Shown: positions 46,926 through 55,894, numbered from the stretch's first letter. The stretch is 64,000 nucleotides of DNA from Bradyrhizobium sp. SZCCT0231 (GCF_018130245.1 NZ_JAFCKP010000006.1:186001-250000); one strand, 5' to 3'. Program-made: numbers and translations. The notes: a model not told the origin generated them from the sequence alone.

Positions 46926-47171
46926 CTATTTCGCGCTCATCGTCTGTGCCTTCATGTAGTGCTTGCAGGCGCCGCGCATATTGCCTTTGCTCATCTCGGA
47001 GTTGGCTGAAGCCATTTCCTTGGCCATCGCCTGTTTGGCGGGCGAATCTACGGTTCCCATCGCGGTCATCGACTTGCCCATAGCCTCGCCTGTGCAGGGT
47101 TGCATCTTTGCCGCAGAAGCCGGCGAGGCCGCGAAGGCGGCGAGCAGAGCGGCCGAAAGCAACGTCTTCAT
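46926..47171 (-). CDS. Small secreted Met-rich protein
   Basis: An 81-residue product with signal peptide MKTLLSAALLAAFAASPASA and a mature part rich in Met, Lys and Ala (GKSMTAMG, ASANSEMSKGNMRGACKHYMKA). Two Cys could form a disulfide. Function unknown; a periplasmic metal-related role is possible. GGAGG before the ATG fixes the start. Confidence 0.75.
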   Translation of the reverse strand: MKTLLSAALLAAFAASPASAAKMQPCTGEAMGKSMTAMGTVDSPAKQAMAKEMASANSEMSKGNMRGACKHYMKAQTMSAK

Positions 47172-47289
47172 CGAAGGTCTCCTCCGTAGAACAAAACCGG
47201 CGCCATGCCGGCCAACACGAGGCATTCTTCAGCGACAAGGTTTCAGGGAGAAGACATTTTCGTTGCTGCGTCGCAGCGCCAGCCAGCTA

Positions 47290-47526
47290 TTAGCGTGCGG
47301 CTTTTGGGCGCTCCCCGAGGCTTCCGGTCGCGACATCCGGCTCGCACACAGCCTTGCCACGTCCCTCCGCCTGGCAGCGATAAACGCTGCCGGTGAGGCG
47401 GTCGACCAGCCACATGTTCTCGTCGGTCGGCCCTTCGAGCCCGACATAGCGGGAAGTCAGCCCAGTGATCAGCGTCGACAGCAGGATTGCCACCGCGATC
47501 ATCGCCGCGCCGATATAGATGGGCAT
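47290..47526 (-). CDS. Small conserved membrane protein
   Basis: A 78-residue protein beginning MPIYIGAAMIAVAILLSTLI (one helix at about 3-22) followed by MWLVDRLTGSVYRCQAEGRGKAVCEPD, with two Cys. This type of small protein recurs in Bradyrhizobium. The open frame continues to 47727 as Pro-rich sequence, so a longer form is possible. It diverges from the OmpA gene. Confidence 0.6.
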   Translation of the reverse strand: MPIYIGAAMIAVAILLSTLITGLTSRYVGLEGPTDENMWLVDRLTGSVYRCQAEGRGKAVCEPDVATGSLGERPKAAR

Positions 47527-47800
47527 TGAGCTCAGGGACACTGTCCGATCCGGCGGGCCACTGCGATAGGGTTGATAGTCACGCTGATAGTCACTTGGCC
47601 TCGGCACTGGACGGAACTCGGCTCCTGTCGCGGATGAATTGTCGAATGATCGAAGCGTGCTAGGCGGGCTTCTGGACAAATTATTGTTCGCGGGCGGGCC
47701 GGGAGGCGACGCCTTTGCAACGTTCACGCAGGTTTCCCGGAACCCGCGACTGCCGGTTCGATTGAACCAGACCAGAGTGCCCTCGGCTCGCAGTTTCGAA

Positions 47801-47816
47801 TGTGACCAAGATCACA
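47801..47816. promoter_or_regulatory. CRP-like palindrome upstream of the OmpA-family gene
   Basis: TGTGA-CCAAGA-TCACA is the classical CRP consensus form (TGTGA-N6-TCACA), 72 bases before the OmpA ATG. A weak TTGAAC -35 lies at 47826-47831. Which factor binds is unknown. Confidence 0.6.
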
Positions 47817-47887
47817 TCAGCGCCGTTGAACCTGCCCTAGGCTCGCAGCATCAAATCGCCATCAGGCGTAACAGCGAGGATCCGACA

Positions 47888-48529
47888 ATGACCCGTTTTG
47901 ATAAGTTCTTTGGACTGAAGGCGATAACTCTCTCCGCAGCCCTGTCGATGACGGCGGGCCTTGCGCTGGCCGGCGACAACAACATCTCCGCCGGCCAGAT
48001 CGTCGATGCACTGAAGCCGAAGCCGGCGACCCGCGGCCTCTCCGTCGGTCCCCAGGCCGACACGACCGCGCAGGCCAAGGAAGCGAGCTTCCTGAACACC
48101 GTGCGCAACCGCTCGACCCGCTCGCTCTCGACGGGCGAGCGCGAGCAGATCGCCGAGTTAGCTGCGACCAAGCCGAAGATCGATCTGGAGATCCAGTTCG
48201 ACTACAACTCGGCCGACATCGCCAAGACGTCGGTGGCCTCGGTGCAGGCGCTCGGCAAGGCCCTGTCCGATCCGGCGCTCAAGGGCTCGACCTTCGTGGT
48301 CGCCGGCCACACCGACGCGATCGGCGGCGAAGAGTACAATCAAGGGCTCTCCGAACGGCGCGCCGACACCATCAAGAAGTACCTGATGCAGAACTACGGC
48401 CTCAACGGCACCGATCTGGTCACCGTCGGCTACGGCAAGACCAAGCTGAAGGATGCCGCCAACGGCGCCGCCCCGATCAACCGCCGCGTCCAGGTCGTGA
48501 ACATGGACACCAAGACCGCGGCGAAGTGA
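47888..48529 (+). CDS. OmpA-family peptidoglycan-associated protein
   Basis: A 213-residue protein: signal peptide (cleavage near LALA, about 28), linker, then an OmpA-like C-terminal domain at about 95-205 with the pattern FDYNSADI, VVAGHTDAIGGEEYNQGLSERRA and NRRVQVV. The conserved Asp of HTDAIGG and the Arg of SERRA bind diaminopimelate in peptidoglycan. It is therefore a periplasmic anchor for the envelope. GAGG precedes the ATG at 47888; the frame is open earlier but not OmpA-like. Confidence 0.9.
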   Translation: MTRFDKFFGLKAITLSAALSMTAGLALAGDNNISAGQIVDALKPKPATRGLSVGPQADTTAQAKEASFLNTVRNRSTRSLSTGEREQIAELAATKPKIDLEIQFDYNSADIAKTSVASVQALGKALSDPALKGSTFVVAGHTDAIGGEEYNQGLSERRADTIKKYLMQNYGLNGTDLVTVGYGKTKLKDAANGAAPINRRVQVVNMDTKTAAK

Positions 48530-48583
48530 CTCGCGGTCGTCGGGCCAAACACGCCGCCTGCCGCAGCCCGGCAGGCGGCGATG

Positions 48584-49960
48584 TCATATCCAGCTTTGGA
48601 ACAGCATCAGGCGGCCGAAAGTTCGCATGGACGTGCCGATGAACGCTGCGGAAATCGGCAGCATGATCGCAAAACCGGCCGCGGCGACGCCGACATAAGT
48701 CCACAGCAGCCAGCGCGGTAGCCCATCCCGGCGCAGCACATAGACCAGCGCCAGGGACGCCGCAGTGGCGGCCGGCAGATAGTAGTAGAGGAAACCCAGG
48801 GTGCGCGGCAGCAACGCCCAGGCGAGCCAGGGACCGAAATAGAATGCCGCGATCAGGAACGCGTCCCAGCGCCGCGCGACGATGAAATCCCGCAGCACCA
48901 CGACGAGCGCGAGAAGCGCCGGCCACGCAACCAGCGGATTGCCGAGGAAGACGATCGCAGCGACGTTCTCCTCTGCGGTCTTGTCGAACAGGAACCACAC
49001 CGGGCGCGCGAGCAACGGCCAGGATGGCCATGCGCTCATATAGGTGTGGCCGGCGATGGCCGTCGTGGTGTTGTCAGCAAAGATCCGCCGCTGCGCCTCG
49101 ATCAAATCCGGCAGCGACAATCCGTAGAGCGGGACGAAGGCGGCAAGATAAGCCACCGCCGGCAGGACGGCGAAGCAGAGCGCGACATGATGCAGCTTCA
49201 GGCCCGGCCAAAGCTCCGGCCGATACCAGTCGTCCGGCTCCGCGTCGGAGAACAGCGTATGCCAGCCCTGCATCAGGCGGATCAAGGCAACAATGACGAT
49301 GCAGACGCCGAGCGGAAACAAGCCGCTCCATTTGCAGGCCGCGGCACAGCCGAACAGGCTGCCCGCGAGCGCAAACATCGCCTGCGGCCGCTCTCTGCGA
49401 AAACCATGCATGAAGGCGGCGGTCGCGAGCAGGCCGAAGCCGAGCGCAAAAATGTCCAGCATTGCGATGCGCGCCTGCACATAGACCATCTGGTTGAAAC
49501 CGGCGATCAGCGCCGCCGCGATCGCGGGCCCTTGCGCGGAAAACAGCGCGAGGCCGCACAGATAGACCGCGACGATCGCCAGCGCGCCGAACACTGTCGC
49601 GGGATAACGCCAGCCAAGCGCGTTGTCGCCGAAGGTTGCGATCGATGCCGCGATCAGCTCCTTGGCCAGCGGCGGATGCATCGGATTGAGCATCGGCTGC
49701 GACATCACGGGGGCCAGCATCTGGCGCGCCGCCGGCACGTAATGCACCTCGTCGAAGACGAATTTTTCCGGCGTGGTGAGACCGATCAGCAGCGCCAGAT
49801 GGGCAACCAGGAAAATCGCGACAGCAATCACTGCGCTCGGCGACAGCTTTGGAGCTGCAGGCGATTCAAGCGTCTTTGGTGGGGCTGTCTTGCGTGGCAA
49901 ATCTGCTTCACCGCGGAGGAAAATATACTGGTTCTGGTCATTGAACGCATTCTGCCGCAA
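48584..49960 (-). CDS. Phospholipid-carrier-dependent glycosyltransferase (PMT/ArnT type)
   Basis: A 458-residue multi-helix membrane protein (about 10 helices) of the dolichyl-phosphate-mannose protein mannosyltransferase superfamily. FDEVHYVPAARQM near 70 has the catalytic DE pair and HPPLAKELIA near 95 follows. It transfers a sugar from a polyprenyl phosphate donor to a protein or lipid. The start is probably a TTG (49960 or 49900). The N-terminal 45 residues are polar before the first helix. Confidence 0.8.
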   Translation of the reverse strand: MRQNAFNDQNQYIFLRGEADLPRKTAPPKTLESPAAPKLSPSAVIAVAIFLVAHLALLIGLTTPEKFVFDEVHYVPAARQMLAPVMSQPMLNPMHPPLAKELIAASIATFGDNALGWRYPATVFGALAIVAVYLCGLALFSAQGPAIAAALIAGFNQMVYVQARIAMLDIFALGFGLLATAAFMHGFRRERPQAMFALAGSLFGCAAACKWSGLFPLGVCIVIVALIRLMQGWHTLFSDAEPDDWYRPELWPGLKLHHVALCFAVLPAVAYLAAFVPLYGLSLPDLIEAQRRIFADNTTTAIAGHTYMSAWPSWPLLARPVWFLFDKTAEENVAAIVFLGNPLVAWPALLALVVVLRDFIVARRWDAFLIAAFYFGPWLAWALLPRTLGFLYYYLPAATAASLALVYVLRRDGLPRWLLWTYVGVAAAGFAIMLPISAAFIGTSMRTFGRLMLFQSWI

Positions 49961-50064
49961 CTGTCACTAAGCATGACGCACGTCCCGCGCCGCTTGTGAT
50001 AATTCCGCCACATCAGAAGCGCGCGCGATCCGGTACGATCAGGGACACATCGATCGGTTGCGAA

Positions 50065-50766
50065 ATGAATTTGCGTTTTTGGCTTTTCCCCACATTGCTC
50101 ACGGCCGCAATCTGCGCGGCGTCCGGCGCTAAGGCGCAGACGCGCGTCGGCGAGGCCGTCGTGATCCGGAACGAAGTGGTGCGGGTCGCCGCGACCACGA
50201 CGCCGATCAATGTCGGCGACAGCATGCTGCGCGACGAGACCGTGCGGACCGGCGCCGACAGCGCGGCGCGTTTCGTGATGGCCGACAGCACCAACCTGTC
50301 GCTCGGGCCGAGCGCAACGCTGAAGCTCGACCGCACCGTCTTCAACGACGAGCACAGCTATCGTGACGTCGCGATCCGCATGACCACCGGCGCCTTCCGC
50401 TTCGTCACCGGACACTCCGACAAGGCCGCCTACAAGATCACGACGCCGCTCGCGACCATCGGCGTGCGCGGCACCACGCTCGACATTCTCTCGCAGCGCG
50501 GGCGCTCCGTCGTCGTGCTTCAGGACGGCGCGGCCAGCGTCTGCACGAAGAGCTCTCAGTGCGTGCAACTCACCCAGCCCGGCGACACCGCTATCATCAC
50601 CTCGACCGGCGGCAAGGTGAGCATCACCAAGACCAACACGCCGCCCTGGACCTTCGCCGCCAACTGCGCCGCGAGCGCCGGGTTATGCGCAGTCAACCAG
50701 TACGCCGGCGCCCCGCCGACCATCACGCCCGCCGTCCAGGACGACGGCATGCTGTGCGGGCGGTGA
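50065..50766 (+). CDS. FecR-domain periplasmic protein
   Basis: A 233-residue secreted protein: signal peptide (cleavage near AKA, about 24), then a FecR-type beta-sandwich at about 55-160 (LRDETVRTGADSAARFVMAD and TTPLATIGVRGTTLDI). Two Cys pairs near the C-terminus (CTKSSQC and CAASAGLC). No anti-sigma transmembrane helix and no ECF sigma gene nearby, so not the FecIRA type. It is coupled to the outer-membrane gene that follows. Function unknown, probably a cell-surface scaffold. Confidence 0.82.
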   Translation: MNLRFWLFPTLLTAAICAASGAKAQTRVGEAVVIRNEVVRVAATTTPINVGDSMLRDETVRTGADSAARFVMADSTNLSLGPSATLKLDRTVFNDEHSYRDVAIRMTTGAFRFVTGHSDKAAYKITTPLATIGVRGTTLDILSQRGRSVVVLQDGAASVCTKSSQCVQLTQPGDTAIITSTGGKVSITKTNTPPWTFAANCAASAGLCAVNQYAGAPPTITPAVQDDGMLCGR

Positions 50767-50768
50767 CG

Positions 50769-51926
50769 ATGACAAAGTTCAACGTCCGGCACCTCGTCCT
50801 TGCCGCTGCGCTGACCGCAACTGCGGCGTTTGCGCTTGTCACGTTCAATGCCCGCCCGGCGGCTGCGCAGGCGTCGGAGTGCGGGTCCGGGTGCGGTGAA
50901 CCAAATCCCGGCCCGTCTCCGACTTATTCTCCGTCGCCGTCTCCGTCACCCACTCCGACTCCCTCCCCGTCGCCGAGCCCCTATCCGTCCCCCTCGCCCA
51001 GCCCGTATCCGTCACCCAGCCCGACGCCGACCGGCGCGGGCTCCAGCGGCAATTCGATCGGCGGTCTCGCGGGTCAGCGCTTCAACCAGATGATCACCAA
51101 CCGGGTGCTCGGCACGGTGCTGCTCGGCGTCAACGAGCAGATCAATTGCAGCGACTGCATCAGCGCGTTCGGCTCGGCCGGCTCGTTCTCGGCCGGCATC
51201 CACGGCCGCAAGGAGCTGACCAACAATCTGTCGCTGCTCGCCGGCATCGCCTACACGCAATACAACGAGGGCGGCTACAAGATCACCAGTGCGCCGATCG
51301 GCGCCTTCGCGCTACGCTATGACTTCACCGACTGGGGCTCGTCGCGCCCGTTCTTCGATGTCGGCACCATCCTGACGCCGTGGGAGAAGGCGCGCTACAC
51401 GCGCAGCTACGACACCAGCCTCGGCCCGGTCAGCGTCACGAGCTCGACCAACGCCTCGAACTACGCCGTCTACGGCCGCGCCGGCTGGATGAGCCGCCTC
51501 TCGCCGCGCGACGAGGTCGCGGCCTCGATCGAGGTCTGGCAGCTCTGGCAACGCGTCTCCGGCTATACCGACAGCGCAGTGGCGTTCAATCCGTTCGGCG
51601 CCAGCATCGCTGATGGCACCGACCGCACCAGCCTCGTCAAGATCGGCGGCCAGTGGACGCATCTGTTCGGCAGCAACATCGAGACCAACATCAATGGCGG
51701 CTGGGTGCAGTCCTTCGCCAGCCACAGCGGCATTGTCGCCACAGTGACCGGCCAGGGCGTGGTGGTGCCGACCATGGGCAACCAGGGCTGGTTCGAATAT
51801 GGCGGCCGCCTCGGCTTCCGCGTGCAGAAGGGCTGGATCGTGGACCTGTTCGCCAACGGCACGCTGGGCCCACAGCCGGTCGGCAACACCATCCACGGCG
51901 GCGTGGGGCTGAGGATCAATTATTGA
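50769..51926 (+). CDS. Outer-membrane beta-barrel protein with Pro-Ser linker
   Basis: A 385-residue protein: signal peptide (cleavage after AAAQA, about 35), two Cys-Gly pairs, a low-complexity linker of alternating Pro/Ser/Thr/Tyr at about 48-88, and a C-terminal beta-barrel of about 290 residues ending in GLRINY, i.e. with an aromatic final residue as in outer-membrane proteins. The barrel resembles autotransporter and OprB-like barrels. ATG 50769 is 3 bases after the FecR stop (a GTG overlapping it is also possible). Role with FecR is unknown. Confidence 0.78.
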   Translation: MTKFNVRHLVLAAALTATAAFALVTFNARPAAAQASECGSGCGEPNPGPSPTYSPSPSPSPTPTPSPSPSPYPSPSPSPYPSPSPTPTGAGSSGNSIGGLAGQRFNQMITNRVLGTVLLGVNEQINCSDCISAFGSAGSFSAGIHGRKELTNNLSLLAGIAYTQYNEGGYKITSAPIGAFALRYDFTDWGSSRPFFDVGTILTPWEKARYTRSYDTSLGPVSVTSSTNASNYAVYGRAGWMSRLSPRDEVAASIEVWQLWQRVSGYTDSAVAFNPFGASIADGTDRTSLVKIGGQWTHLFGSNIETNINGGWVQSFASHSGIVATVTGQGVVVPTMGNQGWFEYGGRLGFRVQKGWIVDLFANGTLGPQPVGNTIHGGVGLRINY

Positions 51927-51934
51927 GACAGTTT

Positions 51935-52027
51935 CGTAGGGTGGGCAAAGCGTAGCGTGCCCACCGCTTCTCTCTCAACAGGAGACAATGGTGGGCATGG
52001 CGCAAACGCGCCTTTGCCCACCCTACG
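51935..52027. repeat. Intergenic palindromic repeat, family E
   Basis: CGTAGGGTGGGCAAAGCG and CGCCTTTGCCCACCCTACG are near-complete inverted arms; inner TGCCCACCG and GGTGGGCATGG match too. A strong hairpin between convergent genes. Confidence 0.8.
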
Positions 52028-52042
52028 GCACCTGTGCTGGTG

Positions 52043-52531
52043 TCACGCCGCCGACTTGCCCTCGAACGCCCGCCGCAACACCTCGACGTCCAGCTTCACC
52101 ATCTTCATCATGGCCTGCATTGCGCGCGCGGCTGCGGCCTTGTCCGGGCTCGACAGGAATTCGAACATCACCTTCGGCACCACCTGCCAGGCCACGCCCC
52201 AGCGATCCCTCAACCAGCCGCATTGTTCCTCCTTGCCGCCATGGGCGAGGAACGCGTTCCAGACGCTGTCGACCTGGGCCTGGTCGTCGCAATGGATCAT
52301 CAGCGAGATCGCGTGGGTGTATTCCATCTTCATGCCGCCATTGAGTGCGACCAGCGGCTGCCCGGCCACGGTGAACTCGACGACGAGCACCGAGCCTTCC
52401 TTGCCGGAGGGGCCGTCCGAAACGTTGCGCTGGACGTGCGTGATCGCTGAATTCGGGACCAGCGAGACGTAGAATTTTGCAGCGTCCTCGGCATCGCCGT
52501 TGAACCACATGCAGGGCACGAGCTTGGGCAT
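52043..52531 (-). CDS. VOC-family PhnB-like protein
   Basis: A 162-residue glyoxalase-fold protein with the PhnB signature MPKLVPCMWFNGDAEDAA and a central ALNGGMKMEYTHAISLMI. Members are small metal-binding proteins of uncertain enzymology. It follows the VOC gene at 52567-52995 with a 35-base gap, so the two form an operon. Confidence 0.85.
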   Translation of the reverse strand: MPKLVPCMWFNGDAEDAAKFYVSLVPNSAITHVQRNVSDGPSGKEGSVLVVEFTVAGQPLVALNGGMKMEYTHAISLMIHCDDQAQVDSVWNAFLAHGGKEEQCGWLRDRWGVAWQVVPKVMFEFLSSPDKAAAARAMQAMMKMVKLDVEVLRRAFEGKSAA

Positions 52532-52566
52532 CGTGAATACTCCTCTTCAGGTCTTCCGGGCTTGGA

Positions 52567-52995
52567 TCAGGCGTTCGCCATGTCGGGCTGCAGAGGCGCG
52601 GCCGAAAGATCCATCCAGTTCACGCCCCACATATGTCCATCGGGATCCTCGAAGCTGCGGCCGTACATGAAGCTGTATTCGTCCTTGGGGCCGGGATCGG
52701 CCACTCCGCCCGCAGCCTCGGCCCTGGCGACGATATCGTCGACATCGCTGCGGCTGTCCGCGGACAGGCAAAACAGCACCTGGTTCGAGGTCTTGGCATC
52801 CGCGATCGGCTTCGGCGTGAACTGACGGAATTTGTCGTGGGTCAGCAGCATGGCGAAAATGGTCTCGGAAAAGACCATGCAGCTCGCCGTCTCGTCGCTG
52901 AATTGCGGGTTCTTGACCGCGCCGACCGCCTCGTAGAAAGCGGTCGCGCGCTTGAGGTCGGTCACCGGCAGGTTGACGAAGATCATCTTAGGCAT
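52567..52995 (-). CDS. VOC-family protein (glyoxalase-like)
   Basis: A 142-residue protein. MPKMIFVNLPVTDLKRATAFY is the VOC N-terminal strand, and FEDPDGHMWGVNWMDLS near 117 is the C-terminal signature. Cofactor and substrate unknown. ATG 52995 has GGAG 8 bases before it; the upstream open frame is not VOC-like. First gene of a two-gene operon. Confidence 0.87.
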   Translation of the reverse strand: MPKMIFVNLPVTDLKRATAFYEAVGAVKNPQFSDETASCMVFSETIFAMLLTHDKFRQFTPKPIADAKTSNQVLFCLSADSRSDVDDIVARAEAAGGVADPGPKDEYSFMYGRSFEDPDGHMWGVNWMDLSAAPLQPDMANA

Positions 52996-53123
52996 CGGAA
53001 GCTCCTTGGCGGGGTTCTGCCCAAGGACGGACGGCCAGGCCGCCATCCGACACCGCTTCCGACAAATTTTTGGACCCCGATCTGCGGGGGGTCTGTCGCA
53101 CCGCCCCCCGCCCCTGAAGAGTC

Positions 53124-53627
53124 TTACTTCTTCTCGTTGGGATCGCGGTGCACCGGGTCGATCCACAGCACGGTCTCGGGCTTCTCGACCGGCTCGATGT
53201 CGAGATTGATCGCCACCGCCTCGCCGTCGCTGCGCACCAGCACGCATTCCAACACCTCGTCCGGGCTGGCGTTGATCTCCTGGTGCGGCACGTAAGGCGG
53301 GACGAAAATGAAGTCGCCGGGGCCGGCTTCCGCTGTGAATTGCAGGCTCTCGCCCCAACGCATCCGCGCCTTGCCCTTCACCACATAGATGACGCTTTCG
53401 AGATGGCCGTGGTGATGCGCGCCGGTCTTGGCGTCAGGCTTGATGCTGACGGTGCCCGCCCACAATTTCTGCGCGCCGACGCGCGCGAAATTGATCGCGG
53501 CAGCGCGGTCCATGCCGGCCGTCGACGGCACGTTGGTATCGAGCTGGTTGCCCGGAATGACGCGCACGCCGTCATGCTTCCAGCGATCATGATCGTGGTG
53601 GGAATGCGAGTGGTCATGGCCGGTCAT
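53124..53627 (-). CDS. Cupin-domain protein with His-rich N-terminus
   Basis: A 167-residue protein. MTGHDHSHSHHDHDRWKHDG at the start is His-rich and could bind metals or be a flexible tail. The cupin motifs follow: GAHHHGHLESVIYVVKG near 67-83 and PGDFIFVPPYVPHQEINA near 102-119, giving a His-based metal site. Function unknown; typically small-molecule binding or dioxygenase. Confidence 0.82.
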   Translation of the reverse strand: MTGHDHSHSHHDHDRWKHDGVRVIPGNQLDTNVPSTAGMDRAAAINFARVGAQKLWAGTVSIKPDAKTGAHHHGHLESVIYVVKGKARMRWGESLQFTAEAGPGDFIFVPPYVPHQEINASPDEVLECVLVRSDGEAVAINLDIEPVEKPETVLWIDPVHRDPNEKK

Positions 53628-53730
53628 GGGACTTGCTTTCTGTTGGTTCCGTGCGCGGCAGGCTAGCCAAAGCCGGCCCGTCGAGCCATACCAAAATCGG
53701 AACTCTCACAGTCGCTCCGCGTTGCCCCGA

Positions 53731-53769
53731 GATTCCGGGTTCGATGCTCGCGCATCGCCCCGGAATGAC
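53731..53769. repeat. Half copy of intergenic repeat family A
   Basis: GATTCCGGGTTCGATGCTCG then CGCATCGCCCCGGAATGAC correspond to the right half of 1287-1391. It lies between the cupin and FKBP genes. Confidence 0.55.
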
Positions 53770-53775
53770 CTTCGG

Positions 53776-54240
53776 TCACTTCACCGCGAGCAATTCCACG
53801 TCGAACATCAGCGTCGCGTTCGGCGGGATCACGCCGCCGGCGCCGCGGGCGCCGTAGCCGAGCTGCGGCGGGATGATCAGCGTGCGCTTGCCGCCGACCT
53901 TCATCGAGGCGACGCCTTCGTCCCAGCCGGCGATGACGCGGCCCTTGCCGATCGGGAATTCGAACGGCTCCTTGCGGTCGACGGAGGAGTCGAATTTCTT
54001 GCCCTTCTGGCCGTTCTCATAGAGCCAGCCGGTATAGTGCATCACGCAGGTCTGACCGGGCTGCGGCGAGGCACCGGTGCCGACGGTGGAGTCGATGATC
54101 TGCAAGCCTGAAGCTGTGGTCATGGTCTTTCCTGCGGTCTGGGCCGAGGCCGTGGTGGAAACAAAATGCGACACGCTGGCGATCACGGTGATCGCCAGTG
54201 CCGACATCAGGGCGAGGAGCACGCGCTGGAAACGCTGCAT
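53776..54240 (-). CDS. FKBP-type peptidyl-prolyl isomerase, secreted
   Basis: A 154-residue protein with an N-terminal signal segment (about 1-34) and one FKBP domain at about 45-153. Motifs: GQTCVMHYTGWLYENGQK, FPIGKGRVIAGWDEGVASM and GYGARGAGGVIPPNATLMFD. The Tyr and aromatic residues lining the FK506 pocket are retained. It isomerises prolines in periplasmic proteins. Confidence 0.92.
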   Translation of the reverse strand: MQRFQRVLLALMSALAITVIASVSHFVSTTASAQTAGKTMTTASGLQIIDSTVGTGASPQPGQTCVMHYTGWLYENGQKGKKFDSSVDRKEPFEFPIGKGRVIAGWDEGVASMKVGGKRTLIIPPQLGYGARGAGGVIPPNATLMFDVELLAVK

Positions 54241-54307
54241 AGGACACCTTCCGTTTGAGGCGGGAGGTGTCTAACGCAATGAGGGTGACGTTTCCAGCCC
54301 CGGCCGC

Positions 54308-55894
54308 TCAATAGCCGAGCGCGCAGCCGTCCTTGCGCGGATCGGAGCCGCCGGTGAGCGTGCCCTTCTCCCAGTCGATCCAGATCGCCTGAGCGCCGCC
54401 GAGCGGGCCGACCACGCTGGTGGTCTTGTGGCCGAGCTTCTTCAGGCCTTCGACGATGTCGGCGGGAACACTGTCCTCGAGCTGATACTGGCCCTCGTAA
54501 TGCAGGCCGCGCGGCATGTCGATCGCCTCCTGCACGTCGCAGCCGTAGTCGAGGATGTTGGTCAGCAGACGAGTCTGGCCGGTCGGCTGGTACTGGCCGC
54601 CCATCACCGCGAACGACATCGTGGAACGGCCGCCCTTGGTCAGCAGGCCCGGCATGATCGTGTGCAGCGGGCGCTTGCCGCCTTCGATGCAGTTGGGATG
54701 GCCGGGCTGGATGCGGAAGCCGCCGGCGCGGTTCTGGAACAAGACGCCGGTCTTGTTGGAGACGATCGCCGAGCCGAAGGAATGCGCGACCGAATTGATG
54801 AACGAGCAGACGTTGCGGTCCTTGTCCACCACCGTGATGTAGATGGTCGAGGGATTCATCGGCGGCGCGACATTGGGCAGGTCGAGCATACCGTCCAAGC
54901 GGATCTTGCTGATGTACTCGTCGGCAAAGCCCTTCTCGAGCATCTCGGCGACGTTGATCTTCATGTGGTCGGGAGAGGCGACGTGCATCTCGCGGTTCAT
55001 GTAGGCGATGCGCGCGGCTTCGGCCTCGAGATGGAAGCGCTCGACGCTCACGGGCGCGTACTTGGCCAGGTCGAAGCGCGACAGGATGTTGAGCATCAGA
55101 AGCGCGGTGACGCCCGGGCCGTTCGGCGGGCACTGCCAGACGTCGTAGCCCTTGTACATGGTGCCGATCGGCGTGGTCACTTCGGTCGTGTGCGCGGCGA
55201 AATCGTCGAGCGTGTGCAGGCCGCCGATGCCCCTGAGGGTCTCGACCATGTCCTCCGCGATCGCGCCCTTGTAGAAGGCGTCGCGGCCGTCCTTGGCGAT
55301 CGCGCGCAGCGTCTTGCCGAGCTCGGCCTGGCGGATGACGTCGCCGGCCACCGGCGGCTTGCCGCCCGGCAGCAGGTAGCGCACGGTGTTGGTGCCAGCC
55401 TTCAGCTTCTCGAACTGGTTCTTCCAGTCGAAGGCGATGCGCGGGGCGACGACATAGCCCTCCTCGGCCGCCTTGATCGCGGGCTGAAGCAGGCGGTCGA
55501 AGCCGAACTTGCCGTGATCGCGTAGCACGGTCGCGAAGGCGTCGATCACACCGGGGATCGAGACCGCATGCGCCGAGGTCAGCGGCACGGAGGCGATCTT
55601 GCGCTCGAGATACCAGTCGGCATTCGCCGCCTTCGGGGCGCGGCCGGAGCCGTTATAGGCGATGATCTTGCCCTCGCCGCGCGGCTGGATCAGCGCAAAG
55701 CAGTCGCCGCCGATACCGGTCGACTGCGGCTCGATCACGCCGAGCACGGCCGAGCCCGCGACCGCGGCGTCCACCGCCGTGCCGCCCTCGCGCAGCACCT
55801 CGATCGCGGCCAGCGAGGCCTGCGGATGCGAGGTCGCAACCATCGCGTTGGTGGCGTGGACCGTGGACCTGCCGGGGAAATGGAAGTTTCTCAT
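54308..55894 (-). CDS. ggt: Gamma-glutamyltransferase (cytoplasmic-type)
   Basis: A 528-residue Ntn-hydrolase-type protein that transfers or hydrolyses gamma-glutamyl groups such as in glutathione. The nucleophile Thr350 is in NPST-IYITVVD, where known enzymes read TTHxSVVD; the neighbouring positions are unusual. No signal peptide is visible, unlike E. coli Ggt. HGHPNC-like QPGHPNCIEGGKRPLHTIMP near 390 and the C-terminal small-subunit motif TGQTRLLTNILDYG are present. A family member with a different acceptor or acylase activity is also possible. Confidence 0.85.
   Translation of the reverse strand: MRNFHFPGRSTVHATNAMVATSHPQASLAAIEVLREGGTAVDAAVAGSAVLGVIEPQSTGIGGDCFALIQPRGEGKIIAYNGSGRAPKAANADWYLERKIASVPLTSAHAVSIPGVIDAFATVLRDHGKFGFDRLLQPAIKAAEEGYVVAPRIAFDWKNQFEKLKAGTNTVRYLLPGGKPPVAGDVIRQAELGKTLRAIAKDGRDAFYKGAIAEDMVETLRGIGGLHTLDDFAAHTTEVTTPIGTMYKGYDVWQCPPNGPGVTALLMLNILSRFDLAKYAPVSVERFHLEAEAARIAYMNREMHVASPDHMKINVAEMLEKGFADEYISKIRLDGMLDLPNVAPPMNPSTIYITVVDKDRNVCSFINSVAHSFGSAIVSNKTGVLFQNRAGGFRIQPGHPNCIEGGKRPLHTIMPGLLTKGGRSTMSFAVMGGQYQPTGQTRLLTNILDYGCDVQEAIDMPRGLHYEGQYQLEDSVPADIVEGLKKLGHKTTSVVGPLGGAQAIWIDWEKGTLTGGSDPRKDGCALGY

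Noticed and set aside
50905-51030. CRISPR or tandem-repeat array
   Set aside because: The repetitive bases encode the Pro-Ser linker in frame; there are no spacers of constant length.
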